A stretch of 31,589 nucleotides of DNA, taken from positions 1 to 31,589 of the forward strand of contig CAKSBC010000022.1 in NCBI GenBank assembly GCA_934438085.1, written 5' to 3'. Below are positions 8,349-16,036 of the stretch, piece by piece. The DNA comes from an uncultured Lachnospiraceae bacterium (GTDB taxonomy: Bacteria > Bacillota > Clostridia > Lachnospirales > Lachnospiraceae). A program made the translations under genes and the position numbers. The first letter of the stretch is position 1. Every line of letters starts with the position of its first letter. Below the pieces are notes generated by a model. The model ran no database searches, was not told the origin of the DNA, and was given only the letters and a program-made list of their open reading frames with translations.

Positions 8349-9224
8349 TTGAGTTATAACGGAGCAGATTTGATTTTTCCTCATCTCAATATTGTAATTG
8401 AGACAATGAAAAATCACATAACATTATTTGGGAAATTTGACGTTGCCTTTTATGGAATAATAATAGGCATAGGCATGCTGCTGGCACTGTTTGCAGTCGA
8501 AAGAAATGCAGTGCGTCACAATGAGGATCCGTCTGTATTCTATGACTTTTTCATAGCCGCAGTCATATGCGGTGTCATAGGAGCAAGACTGTACTATGTA
8601 TTTTTTGAATGGGAATACTATAGAGGCGATCTCCTTAAGATACTCAATATCAGACAGGGCGGATTGGCAATATACGGCGGTATTATTGGCGGTGTTATCG
8701 CAGCAGTAGTTTTCTGTAAGGTCAAAAAATATCCTTTTTTAAAGCTCAGTGACGGAAGTGTGCTGGGAGTTTTAGTCGGACAGTTTATAGGCCGTTGGGG
8801 CAATTTCTTTAACTGTGAGGCATTCGGAGGCTATACAGATTCACTTTTTGCAATGCGCATAAAGGAATCAATAGTAAATCCGTCTATGATCAATGCCGAT
8901 CTTTTGAACCATGAGATATTGGATAACGGCATAAGATATATACAGGTTCATCCGACCTTCCTCTATGAGTCCTGTTGGAATTTCCTGACATTTATTTTTC
9001 TTTATATATATGCCGGAAAGAGAAAGATGGGTACAGGAGAAGTGACTGTAAGATATTTTCTGTTCTATGGCATAGGCAGATTCCTTATCGAAGGTCTCAG
9101 GACGGATCAGCTTAAGCTTCCTGGTACGGGCATAGCTGTCTCGCAGCTTTTATCATTGGCTATCGCTGTTGTGATGGCGGTGATCATTATAAAGCAGAAA
9201 AACGCTAAGCCGAAAGCTGCATAA
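8349..9224 (+). CDS. lgt: Prolipoprotein diacylglyceryl transferase
   Basis: A polytopic membrane enzyme that transfers diacylglycerol from phosphatidylglycerol to the lipobox cysteine of prolipoproteins. The 291 residues include about seven hydrophobic segments, the GGLAIYGGIIGG motif (104-115) and the Lgt signature GRWGNFFNCEAFGG (148-161). HPTFLYES and the late GRFLIEGLRTDQL arginine motif also fit the family. It starts with TTG at 8349, preceded 8 nt upstream by TATGGAG. The IFPHLNI stretch at residue 9 matches the family N-terminus, which supports this start. The product would act on lipoproteins such as the one encoded at 13300. A strong hairpin ends the unit. Confidence 0.96.
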   Translation: MSYNGADLIFPHLNIVIETMKNHITLFGKFDVAFYGIIIGIGMLLALFAVERNAVRHNEDPSVFYDFFIAAVICGVIGARLYYVFFEWEYYRGDLLKILNIRQGGLAIYGGIIGGVIAAVVFCKVKKYPFLKLSDGSVLGVLVGQFIGRWGNFFNCEAFGGYTDSLFAMRIKESIVNPSMINADLLNHEILDNGIRYIQVHPTFLYESCWNFLTFIFLYIYAGKRKMGTGEVTVRYFLFYGIGRFLIEGLRTDQLKLPGTGIAVSQLLSLAIAVVMAVIIIKQKNAKPKAA

Positions 9225-9250
9225 GGCAAATATACTGAACACATAATACT

Positions 9251-9290
9251 AAGGACACAGATAAACTAAGCGTTTGTCTGTGTCCTTTAT
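9251..9290. terminator. Bidirectional terminator between convergent lgt and the response regulator gene
   Basis: A 16-bp stem (9251-9266 with 9272-9287) has a single T-G pair and a 5-nt loop. It has A-rich and T-rich flanks, so it can work on both strands. It lies between the convergent ends of lgt and the minus-strand signalling cassette. Confidence 0.85.
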
Positions 9291-9347
9291 TCATAGCAGG
9301 GTTATATGGCGCAGCCGACATAATAGTGTGGATTTTTCAGGAGTAGC

Positions 9348-9974
9348 CTAAAGCTCTGCCAGGTCTGCAATCAGCTTGACATCGCTGACAGCAAGTGCCA
9401 GCTGGAGCTTATTCTCGAATCCGGTTTTCTGAAGCATGTTAGCTACATGAAATTTAACCGTAGACATTTTACAGCCCATTTCTGCGGCGATGCGTGTGTA
9501 GGACAAGCCTTTCAGCAGATACCTGAGGACCTTGAGCTCTGTTTTTGTAAACTCAGTGCTTTTAGCCATACCGATATTGACAACGGGAGGAGCATCCGGG
9601 AAAATATGCACACCATTCATCGTCTTATGGACTACATCCATCAGACGGTCTCTTGCGGAATCTTTGTACCAGAGGCTATCGGCTCCGGCTTCCTTTGCCT
9701 TATCTAAAACCGCGCCGTCAATAAGAGAGGTCACAACGATTATCTTTATTTTGGGATGCAGTGCCTTTATTTCACGAACTGCAGTAAGTCCATTTTCACG
9801 GTGCTCCGTCTGTACATCCATAAGAATAAGGTCTACAGGAGTTTTTTTGCACAGTTCAACTGCCTGTTTTGCACTTGGTATTGATGCAGCTATTTTGTGG
9901 CCGTCGTCCTCACGAAAATAGCTTTCAAGCAGGCTTCGTATCATGGCCTGATCTTCAACGATCATCACTTTCAT
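9348..9974 (-). CDS. LuxR/NarL-family response regulator
   Basis: A 208-residue two-component transcription factor. The receiver domain (1-120) carries the acidic pair Glu7/Asp8, the phosphoacceptor Asp53 in ILMDVQT, Thr82 in VTS and Lys104 in WYKD. A short linker leads to a GerE/LuxR DNA-binding domain (about 141-200) with FTKTELKVLRYLLKGLSYTR and the recognition segment MSTVKFHVANML. AAGGAGGAA upstream of the ATG (9981-9990) is a strong ribosome site. The gene overlaps the 3' end of the histidine kinase by 20 nt and should be cotranscribed with it. Its DNA targets are unknown. The divergent genes at 12772 and 13300 are candidates by position only. Confidence 0.93.
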   Translation of the reverse strand: MKVMIVEDQAMIRSLLESYFREDDGHKIAASIPSAKQAVELCKKTPVDLILMDVQTEHRENGLTAVREIKALHPKIKIIVVTSLIDGAVLDKAKEAGADSLWYKDSARDRLMDVVHKTMNGVHIFPDAPPVVNIGMAKSTEFTKTELKVLRYLLKGLSYTRIAAEMGCKMSTVKFHVANMLQKTGFENKLQLALAVSDVKLIADLAEL

Positions 9975-10923
9975 TTACAGTTTCCTCCTTTTCAGGCAGA
10001 TCGAGCATTAAATTGAAATTAGGGAGGCTTTGAATCCTCATTCTGCCGCCTGCTTCTTCTATGCGATGTCTCAGCATTGAAAGCCCGCCGCCTTCTACTA
10101 TTTCTTCCCTTGGTGAAGCTCCGTTATTTGAGACAGAGACATTAACATGACCATTTACAGAATCAAAGCGGACATACAATTCGGTACCTCCGGCGTGACG
10201 GACGCAGTTTGCGGCGCATTCACAAATCGCAAGAGATGCAAGTCTTCGGTTTTTCTTTGATTTCGGAAAGGCTCCCTTTGTTATTAACCTGACACCCATT
10301 TCTTCTGCACGCTTTTGGGCTGTTTCCAAAAGTTCGGTATGAACTGTCATCTGATTGTAGCGATAAAGTACGGCAATGGATTGTTCCCAAAGCTCTGCAC
10401 TTACCTTGAGCTCTTTGACACTCGCATTTTTTATAAGCGCACGGCGTGCAGCAAGTATGCTGTGGCCTATGCCGTCATGCACGCGCAGCTTCATTGCAAG
10501 GGTTTCCTCTTCTCGAATGATTTCAGGCATCTTGGTAAACAGCGTTCTCAGTCGGTCATTTGCCTCTTTAAGCTTTGTATTTTCTTCCTTAAGCAGATTT
10601 TGCTTATTAATAAGCTCTGTTACGTCAGCAGCAATTATCTGTGTATACGGTATTCCTGCCTTTGTCGTAATGCTTTCCTCGGTAAACTTAAGAGCCTGAT
10701 TATCAGGAAACAGAAATATCTGTAGCTTAGGATCGAGACAGTATATATTTGACGGTGGAAATTCAAGTGCATGCCTAAGCTCTGAAAGAGTCTGGATGCC
10801 GTCTTTTCTAAGCAGATTTACTATTGAAAGCATACGGTGATTTATAAGCCTTACGCCCCCGTTTTTGTCGAAGAAGCATACTGCTATCGGCAGGATGTCA
10901 AAGCTTTCTTTTATTCTGTCCAT
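9955..10923 (-). CDS. Soluble histidine kinase (NarL-partner type) with N-terminal PAS-like region
   Basis: A 322-residue protein without membrane segments. Residues 1-105 read as a PAS-like sensor (ILPIAVCFFDKNGGVRLIN near the start, ADVTELINKQ at the end), followed by a coiled coil (about 106-140). The H box MKLRVHDGIGHSI contains His149-Asp150, the phosphoacceptor pattern of LuxR-partner kinases. The ATPase part shows the N box ECAANCVRHAGG (Asn239) and the glycine-rich EGGGLSMLRHRI. The usual DxGxG box appears as SNNGAS. It should phosphorylate the regulator encoded immediately downstream (20-nt overlap). Having no membrane domain, it may receive its signal from the 7TM protein encoded 22 nt upstream. 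CGGAGGG lies 11 nt before the ATG, a slightly long spacing. Confidence 0.9.
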   Translation of the reverse strand: MDRIKESFDILPIAVCFFDKNGGVRLINHRMLSIVNLLRKDGIQTLSELRHALEFPPSNIYCLDPKLQIFLFPDNQALKFTEESITTKAGIPYTQIIAADVTELINKQNLLKEENTKLKEANDRLRTLFTKMPEIIREEETLAMKLRVHDGIGHSILAARRALIKNASVKELKVSAELWEQSIAVLYRYNQMTVHTELLETAQKRAEEMGVRLITKGAFPKSKKNRRLASLAICECAANCVRHAGGTELYVRFDSVNGHVNVSVSNNGASPREEIVEGGGLSMLRHRIEEAGGRMRIQSLPNFNLMLDLPEKEETVNESDDR

Positions 10924-10945
10924 AGATAATTATCATCCCTCCGAT

Positions 10946-12580
10946 CTAAAAGAAGCTGCATGTTATGTATTGCAGACCATCCTCATCCTTTTCAAGCTTA
11001 AGCTCAGGAAAATGTATTTTTAAAGCACTGAGCGGCCCGGTACCTGAAATGCATATATTTACATTAGGGTGAGGATCCGCTTCTATAAAAACCAATAGTG
11101 AGTCAAGAGACTCAAGACCGGCCTCAACGACTGCCTCAAACAGATCATATATATTTGCGGCCTGTTCTATAGTGAGCCGGCCTTCACCTTTAACAGTAGC
11201 CCTGCAATTTATTCCGTACAGATTAAGATTTTCAGCAGATTCATTAAGGCAAAGCCTGAGCTCCTGAACAGATATATGACCTTGCTGTGCTCCTACAAAA
11301 ATAAGGTTGTTTCTCCTTTTAATATAGGTTCCGATGATAATGATCTGTCCTAAAAGCTGTCTTCCTTTGGAAGCATCCTCAGTTTTTTTCAATTCATCCA
11401 GGCGCTCACGAAGCATTGAGATCTGCTTTGCAGTCTGCATTTCTATTTCATCATACAGGCGATTTTCCTCAGTCAGCTTTAACAGTCTTGCACGCTGTTC
11501 ATTTTCAGCAGCAAGAACATCACCTGTATCTTTAAGCTCGTCACAGGTAAGTTCCAATTCCTTTTGAATATTATTCAGCTTAAGTATATCTTCCTTCCAG
11601 AATACCCAGCCTCTGCGAAGCCTATGGCGCTTCAAAAGAGTGTTTTCATCAAGCTTTACAGCATCCTGTGTCATGTCCCTGATTATGCTTTCAGGAAGCG
11701 GCTCCTGCATTGCCGAGGATATATATTTTGTATTAAATTCACTATCAGTGATCTGAACAGGCAGACTTGTAGCCTCCAAAAGCTCATCATATCCAATATT
11801 AGACTGAATAAGCCCGCATCGGATGCAACTTTCAAAAATGCAGGCAAAAAGCAGGCATTGCGTAACCGTAAAATCACCTGCCAGAAACCAGACCCAGTGG
11901 ATCTTATAAATGTAGGCAGCAGTATACGCTATCGATATAAACAAAAGCATAAACGGCAGTAAACGGATCTGTTTACTGTGAGGAATGCGGCATTTGAGCA
12001 TCATGATAATAAAAGACGATCCGGCGCACAGAACATCCCAGCAAAATATTAAAAAGTACCCGTTTTCGTAACGATAGTAGCGGTCCGTCATAATTCCTGA
12101 CGGAAATGAGAAAACTGATTGGTGAAAATCATTAGTCAGAACAAAAAGAAACAGTATCGCTGTCGGAACATAGAACAGTTTTGTCCAATAGGGCAATCGG
12201 AAATCTCCGGGTTTGCCTAAGGAGAATGAGACGAATAGCGAAAGCATAGGAATAAACAGCATCGGCAGATAATATAAATACCAAAGTACGCGAGAGGCAT
12301 TAATACTATTTATTGAATACTTGACTGAGCGCAGCATAAGCCACAGCACCATAAGTGCGGTAATAGTCAGGAGATATCGCCTAACCTGAGTCTGTATGAT
12401 GCGGGTATGGATAGAAAAGCCCCAGGCGGCGAAAAGAAAAATGTATATACCGCTTCTGAGAAGTGTAAGCTCTAAGCAATTAAAAAACATACGGTTGATA
12501 TACCGTACACCCATAGCAAGCACGATCAGACCAAGAGCTATAAGTGCAAACAGTATACTCTTTTGGGTAGATTTGTTCAT
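10946..12580 (-). CDS. 7TM sensor protein with degenerate kinase-like C-terminal half
   Basis: A 544-residue protein. The first 245 or so residues hold about seven hydrophobic segments, resembling the N-terminal 7TM domain of some Firmicute histidine kinases. A PAS-like remnant (LPVQITDSEFNTKYIS) follows, then a coiled coil (about 330-400). The C-terminal part (TYIKRRNNLIFVG, LCLNESAENLNLYG, IYDLFEAVVEAGLESL) has the position of a kinase domain. I see no HD phosphoacceptor and no glycine-rich ATP-binding boxes, so it is probably catalytically dead. In related cassettes such a protein sits upstream of a soluble kinase and a LuxR regulator, as here. I infer that it senses a signal and controls the adjacent kinase. 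GGAGGG on the minus strand (12587-12592) fixes the start. Confidence 0.82.
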   Translation of the reverse strand: MNKSTQKSILFALIALGLIVLAMGVRYINRMFFNCLELTLLRSGIYIFLFAAWGFSIHTRIIQTQVRRYLLTITALMVLWLMLRSVKYSINSINASRVLWYLYYLPMLFIPMLSLFVSFSLGKPGDFRLPYWTKLFYVPTAILFLFVLTNDFHQSVFSFPSGIMTDRYYRYENGYFLIFCWDVLCAGSSFIIMMLKCRIPHSKQIRLLPFMLLFISIAYTAAYIYKIHWVWFLAGDFTVTQCLLFACIFESCIRCGLIQSNIGYDELLEATSLPVQITDSEFNTKYISSAMQEPLPESIIRDMTQDAVKLDENTLLKRHRLRRGWVFWKEDILKLNNIQKELELTCDELKDTGDVLAAENEQRARLLKLTEENRLYDEIEMQTAKQISMLRERLDELKKTEDASKGRQLLGQIIIIGTYIKRRNNLIFVGAQQGHISVQELRLCLNESAENLNLYGINCRATVKGEGRLTIEQAANIYDLFEAVVEAGLESLDSLLVFIEADPHPNVNICISGTGPLSALKIHFPELKLEKDEDGLQYITCSFF

Positions 12581-12600
12581 GCAATGCCCTCCATAGCTCT

Positions 12601-12629
12601 ATTATATGTATTCATCCCCATAACAGCAA
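12601..12629 (-). promoter_or_regulatory. Possible promoter of the signalling cassette
   Basis: On the minus strand TATAAT (complement of 12601-12606) lies 17 nt after TTGCTG (complement of 12624-12629). The -10 is perfect and the -35 is weak. Transcription would begin about 14 nt before the start codon, which makes the leader very short. Confidence 0.35.
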
Positions 12630-12728
12630 TTATATTTATATGCCGTCTGATCAATGCATAAAGCTTAGCTTTCAAAATAAAAATTAAGATTATCTTCAAA
12701 ACCTAACCAACAGGCGGGGGTAAAAACG

Positions 12729-12752
12729 AATTGTATCGGATAAAATACAATT
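12729..12752 (+). promoter_or_regulatory. Inverted repeat upstream of the 12772 gene, candidate operator
   Basis: AATTGTAT (12729-12736) and ATACAATT (12745-12752) form a perfect 8-bp inverted repeat with an 8-nt spacer. The spacer and right arm contain a possible -10 (TAAAAT, 12741-12746), and the repeat ends 4 nt before GAGGAGG. The position fits repressor binding or an RNA hairpin near the ribosome site. No clear -35 is visible. Confidence 0.4.
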
Positions 12753-12771
12753 TAGAGGAGGTAGTGATCAT

Positions 12772-13263
12772 ATGCAGATAACTATTCAGAAAATACCGGG
12801 AAATCTACAGGAATTTGAAGCTCTGGCTGCTACAGGAAAACAGCCTGAGCATATATGCGCAATGTTTCTTTGCGCTCTTAAGCTTTTTGATAAGGATAAG
12901 AACGCAGGCACGGCTGCAATGAATCTGCTGCGCGGCCCGAGACCTATGACTCCTTACGACACACAATTTTTAACTGACAGGCTTCGTGATAAAGCCTATC
13001 TTCCGATGGCGTATTTTGAGGGAGCAAAACCTGAAAATAACTATCAGCCGAATACACCATATGTTTTAAATGTCCTGGAAGACCAGAGACCTCAGGATAT
13101 TGAGCCTGGTTATCTAAGAGTATTCCTTAAAACAGCAGGAGCGGACTCACCAAGACCTATAAAGCTTCGCAAGAAGGAGTCAACGGGTGAGTGGTTCTTA
13201 TGGGAGTATTCGAGTGTGTTAAGCGGTATCCGTGTTCCTGCAGCTAAGGATCCGTGGGCATAG
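12772..13263 (+). CDS. Small conserved cytoplasmic protein, resembles DUF6935
   Basis: A 163-residue protein with no signal peptide or membrane segment. Motifs that I remember from the DUF6935 family are LRGPRPMTPYDTQFLTDRL in the middle, then ADSPRPIKLRKK, then GEWFLWEY, and the C-terminal DPWA. The function of that family is not known to me. The assignment rests on motif memory only. A strong GAGGAGGT (12755-12762) precedes the ATG. The gene is divergent from the 7TM/kinase/regulator cassette and is followed 36 nt later by a lipoprotein gene, with which it may be cotranscribed. Confidence 0.72.
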   Translation: MQITIQKIPGNLQEFEALAATGKQPEHICAMFLCALKLFDKDKNAGTAAMNLLRGPRPMTPYDTQFLTDRLRDKAYLPMAYFEGAKPENNYQPNTPYVLNVLEDQRPQDIEPGYLRVFLKTAGADSPRPIKLRKKESTGEWFLWEYSSVLSGIRVPAAKDPWA

Positions 13264-13299
13264 CAACAGAAATAAACAAAAAAGAAACAGGAGGAAATT

Positions 13300-15234
13300 A
13301 TGAAAAATAAAAAAAGAACTATGCTCTGCCTGCTTCTTACAGCATTGATGCTGAGCTTACTTACCGCTTGCGGAAAGGAAAAGAAAGCAGAAGACAGCAA
13401 TTTATTAAATTTGGGAGATAATAAGGTACTTTACAAGAGCGCATGCATCATGGAGGATTTTGAAGGAAATGATGCTATCGTTCTTACATTGGATTTTACC
13501 AATAATGGCAAGGACAGTACTTCATATCTTTGGTCTGTTTCAGAAACTCTTATACAGAACGGCAAGGATCTTGAGGTAGCCACGATATTTATTGATGATA
13601 CGTTCAGCACCATCATTGAGAATCAGTTCGAGGAAGTTGCTCCGGGCGATACCTTAGAAGTTAAAACAGCGTATTTGCTCGATGACACTAAAGGTAAGAT
13701 CGAAGTGACCTTAGAGGACTTCTTAGGTACTAAGAGCGGCAAGTTCACTATAGACCCTGCAACGCTCAGCCGTGAAGAGGTTGAAAAAATAGAAGGCGAT
13801 CCTGATGAGGGCGGAGTGGCCCTTCCGGCAGCTACAGGCGACGAGCTGTTAGACTGGTGGAACGGCGCATGGTACGGCTGGTGGATCATGAACGGCTGCT
13901 CAGGGGCTTATGAGAGCATGGAAGGTGCCTGGACCGATCTTTGCGGAGTTATAGATATAGGCGAAGATTATATGGGTACCATAACTCTCTGGGATGAGGA
14001 TTATGCACAGGAAGATCCTATGGTTACAGCTGCTGTAAGTCTCAATAAGGCCGGAACAGGAGATCACGGAACAGTATACTCAGAGGGCGGTTGGTTCACG
14101 GATGTTCAGCTTGAGCATGCAGACTGGATCGTTGATCCGGGACTTGTTGATCATGAGAATATGATATGGATCGACGGATATTATGAAAACGGTGATGATG
14201 AGTATCATTATGATATTTATCTTCGTCCTTGGGGAACCTATTGGGATGATGTGGATGAAGATGATCGTCCATATTTCTACAATGACTGGTATCTGCCGAT
14301 GATAGAAGCTAAGAAGGCAATGCCTGGAAGCATCGGGGCAGAAGGCACAGCAGAAGGCGGAAGCATTGACACACATACTGATGACGGTGATGCCAAAGCT
14401 GCTGACGATGGAGGAAGTGCAGGTGCTATAGCCTCTAATGCCGGAGGAAATGCACCGGGCGGAGACGGACTCATGAGCGATGAAGAAGTGCAAAAGGGTT
14501 ACGTTTGGATGAATGAGGTCGCAAAGGATATCTTTAATACGACCTATGAAGAGCTTTGCGATCACTTTGGAGTAGAAGGAGAATTTGTTAAGGAAGAGTA
14601 CAGCGACCATATGAAGGCAAATTACCGCTACTACAAATGGATCTCTAAGGAAAACAGCAATAATTTCATTTACGTCAATTTCAAGGAAAACGAAGACGGC
14701 GTATATAAGATAAGCGCTTACAATACAAGCGGCTTCTCAAGCACGGAAGCAATTGCAAAGTATCTTGATATCGTTAAGGCTGAGGCAGCTGAGGCTGATA
14801 AGGCAGCATCTGCAAATGCTGTTATGAAGGATTTCTCGGCTGATATAGAGCAGTTTGCAAAGAAAGATGTGGTAGTTAAGATCACAACTAAAATCCCTGA
14901 AACCGGTTGGTCCTATGACGAATCAAAGAGAGCACTTGTAGAGAATGATGATCCTACAGCTTTCGGAGCAGGAGCAATGCGATTTGAGGTCAAAGGCAGC
15001 GTTGATGATTTCGATTACTATAAAGACAGCTTTGAAAACTATAGTGACATAGAGGACAGAGTTATAGGCGGCATTACATTCCACGGCCGTACCTATAAGT
15101 ACATCGGTTACCAGTGGATCCAGTATGTGGCACAGATCGATGATACACGCGCTCTTTCTATCGGACTCACAAAGATGGAATGTGTTCCGGGAACAATGCC
15201 TGACATCATTCTTAACAATATGCAGATAAAGTAG
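13300..15234 (+). CDS. Large lipoprotein with DUF5067-like N-terminal domain
   Basis: A 644-residue protein. A basic start and hydrophobic core end in a lipobox LLTAC, with Cys24 as the lipidation site, so it should be anchored outside the membrane by Lgt. Residues about 35-165 resemble DUF5067: a beta-rich domain with VLTLDFTNNGKDSTSYLW and an EEVAPGDTLEVKTAYLL stretch. Residues about 185-340 form a Trp/Tyr-rich region (WWNGAWYGWWIMNGCSG, then TITLWDED) seen in other clostridial lipoproteins. A low-complexity Gly/Ala/Asp linker (about 345-395) leads to a C-terminal alpha/beta part (about 400-644). No catalytic motif is recognised. An AGGAGG ribosome site lies just before the ATG. Calling it a surface solute or polymer-contact protein would be speculative. 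Confidence 0.82.
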   Translation: MKNKKRTMLCLLLTALMLSLLTACGKEKKAEDSNLLNLGDNKVLYKSACIMEDFEGNDAIVLTLDFTNNGKDSTSYLWSVSETLIQNGKDLEVATIFIDDTFSTIIENQFEEVAPGDTLEVKTAYLLDDTKGKIEVTLEDFLGTKSGKFTIDPATLSREEVEKIEGDPDEGGVALPAATGDELLDWWNGAWYGWWIMNGCSGAYESMEGAWTDLCGVIDIGEDYMGTITLWDEDYAQEDPMVTAAVSLNKAGTGDHGTVYSEGGWFTDVQLEHADWIVDPGLVDHENMIWIDGYYENGDDEYHYDIYLRPWGTYWDDVDEDDRPYFYNDWYLPMIEAKKAMPGSIGAEGTAEGGSIDTHTDDGDAKAADDGGSAGAIASNAGGNAPGGDGLMSDEEVQKGYVWMNEVAKDIFNTTYEELCDHFGVEGEFVKEEYSDHMKANYRYYKWISKENSNNFIYVNFKENEDGVYKISAYNTSGFSSTEAIAKYLDIVKAEAAEADKAASANAVMKDFSADIEQFAKKDVVVKITTKIPETGWSYDESKRALVENDDPTAFGAGAMRFEVKGSVDDFDYYKDSFENYSDIEDRVIGGITFHGRTYKYIGYQWIQYVAQIDDTRALSIGLTKMECVPGTMPDIILNNMQIK

Positions 15235-15258
15235 TAACAACAAACCTCTTAATGTATA

Positions 15259-15301
15259 TGCGGCGTATGCCGCAGGTGATGCTCCTGATTAAAAAATCAG
15301 G
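15259..15301 (+). other. Two small hairpins following the lipoprotein gene
   Basis: TGCGGC/GCCGCA with loop GTAT (15259-15274) is followed by CCTGATT/AATCAGG with loop AAAA (15284-15301). Neither is followed on the plus strand by a T run. Together with the terminator at 15317 they make three consecutive hairpins, perhaps protecting the 3' end of the transcript. Confidence 0.5.
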
Positions 15302-15316
15302 CATCCTCAATGCTGT

Positions 15317-15350
15317 CGGAGGCTGATGCAATGCATCGGCCTCTGTTTTT
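15317..15350 (+). terminator. Rho-independent terminator after the lipoprotein gene
   Basis: An 11-bp stem with one T-G pair (15319-15329 with 15333-15343) extends outwards by two weaker pairs. It has a 3-nt loop and is followed by TGTTTTT. It separates the lipoprotein gene from the division cluster. The next 157 bases (15351-15507) hold no gene or clear signal that I can see. Confidence 0.85.
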
Positions 15351-15507
15351 GTGCCTGTATTTATTTTGCCTGCATTTCTTGATAATAAACTTAACATATA
15401 TAAGAGGATTCTTGTAGTTTCTTAAAACTTTCACACCATATATTGTGGTATACAAAAACACCTCAAAATTTTATTAAATATTCGTCAGCAAATGCCTTTC
15501 AAGCGCC

Positions 15508-15535
15508 TTGACATTTGACCATTTTGCTTTAAAAT
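15508..15535 (+). promoter_or_regulatory. Promoter of the division/cell-wall cluster
   Basis: A perfect TTGACA (15508-15513) is followed after 16 nt by TAAAAT (15530-15535). The transcript would start near 15542, at the edge of the four MraZ boxes, so bound MraZ would cover the start site. A second TTGACC at 15515 with AATAAA 17 nt later is a weaker alternative. Confidence 0.7.
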
Positions 15536-15542
15536 TGAATAA

Positions 15543-15582
15543 AAAGTGGCATAAAGTGTCAGCTTGTGTCAGTTAGTGTCAG
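15543..15582 (+). promoter_or_regulatory. MraZ operator: four GTG boxes at 10-bp period
   Basis: Four boxes, AAAGTGG, AAAGTGT, CTTGTGT and TTAGTGT, each followed by three nucleotides (CAT, CAG, CAG, CAG), recur exactly every 10 bp, with GTG at 15546, 15556, 15566 and 15576. This matches the AAAGTG(T/G)-N3 direct repeats described for MraZ in mollicutes. One turn of DNA per box fits the ring-shaped MraZ oligomer. The boxes lie between the promoter and the mraZ ribosome site, so MraZ is expected to regulate its own cluster. Confidence 0.85.
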
Positions 15583-15598
15583 ATTTGGAGCAGAAAAC

Positions 15599-16036
15599 AT
15601 GTTGATGGGCGAATACAACCACAATATCGATGCGAAAGGCAGGGTAACGATACCTGCCAAATTCCGCAGCGAATTGGGTGAGCATTTCGTTGTCACCAGA
15701 GGCCTGGCTGACTGCCTTTCGGCATATTCCTTTGAAAGATGGCAGAGGATACAGGACAACTTAAGCAAGCTTTCACTTACCAATAAAGCAGGAATGAAGC
15801 TGACTCGTCTCATTATGGGTAATGCCATAGAGTGTGAAGTCGATAAGATGGGACGAATACTTATAACCCAGGCGTTGAGATCAAAAGCGGGTCTCGATAA
15901 GGATGTGGTCATAATCGGATTAGGAGACCGCATAGAGTTCTGGAATAAGCAAAAGTGGGATGAGGTCAATGCTCCTGATGCATTTGATGATATGACTGAT
16001 GAGGAGCTCGAAAAATTAGAAGGTCTTGAACTTTAA
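15599..16036 (+). CDS. mraZ: Transcriptional regulator MraZ
   Basis: A 145-residue DNA-binding protein with the AbrB-like double SpoVT fold, the usual first gene of dcw clusters. The start MLMGEYNHNIDAKGRVTIPA matches the family. The two halves each carry a DAKGR/DKMGR motif (DAKGRVTIPAKFR near 12, DKMGRILITQALR near 82). GGAG at 15587-15590 lies 8 nt before the ATG. Longer in-frame reading upstream would run through the operator boxes and is rejected. The stop overlaps the rsmH start (TAATG). It probably represses or tunes the promoter at 15508 through the four boxes upstream. Confidence 0.96.
   Translation: MLMGEYNHNIDAKGRVTIPAKFRSELGEHFVVTRGLADCLSAYSFERWQRIQDNLSKLSLTNKAGMKLTRLIMGNAIECEVDKMGRILITQALRSKAGLDKDVVIIGLGDRIEFWNKQKWDEVNAPDAFDDMTDEELEKLEGLEL

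Noticed and set aside
14080..14610. 176-codon open frame on the minus strand
   Set aside because: It lies wholly inside the lipoprotein gene, which has a lipobox, ribosome site and consistent coding pattern; the antisense frame has no ribosome site or family motif.
15566..15598. Longer mraZ start at GTG 15566
   Set aside because: The extra codons would consist of the MraZ operator boxes, and the family N-terminus and ribosome site fit the ATG at 15599.
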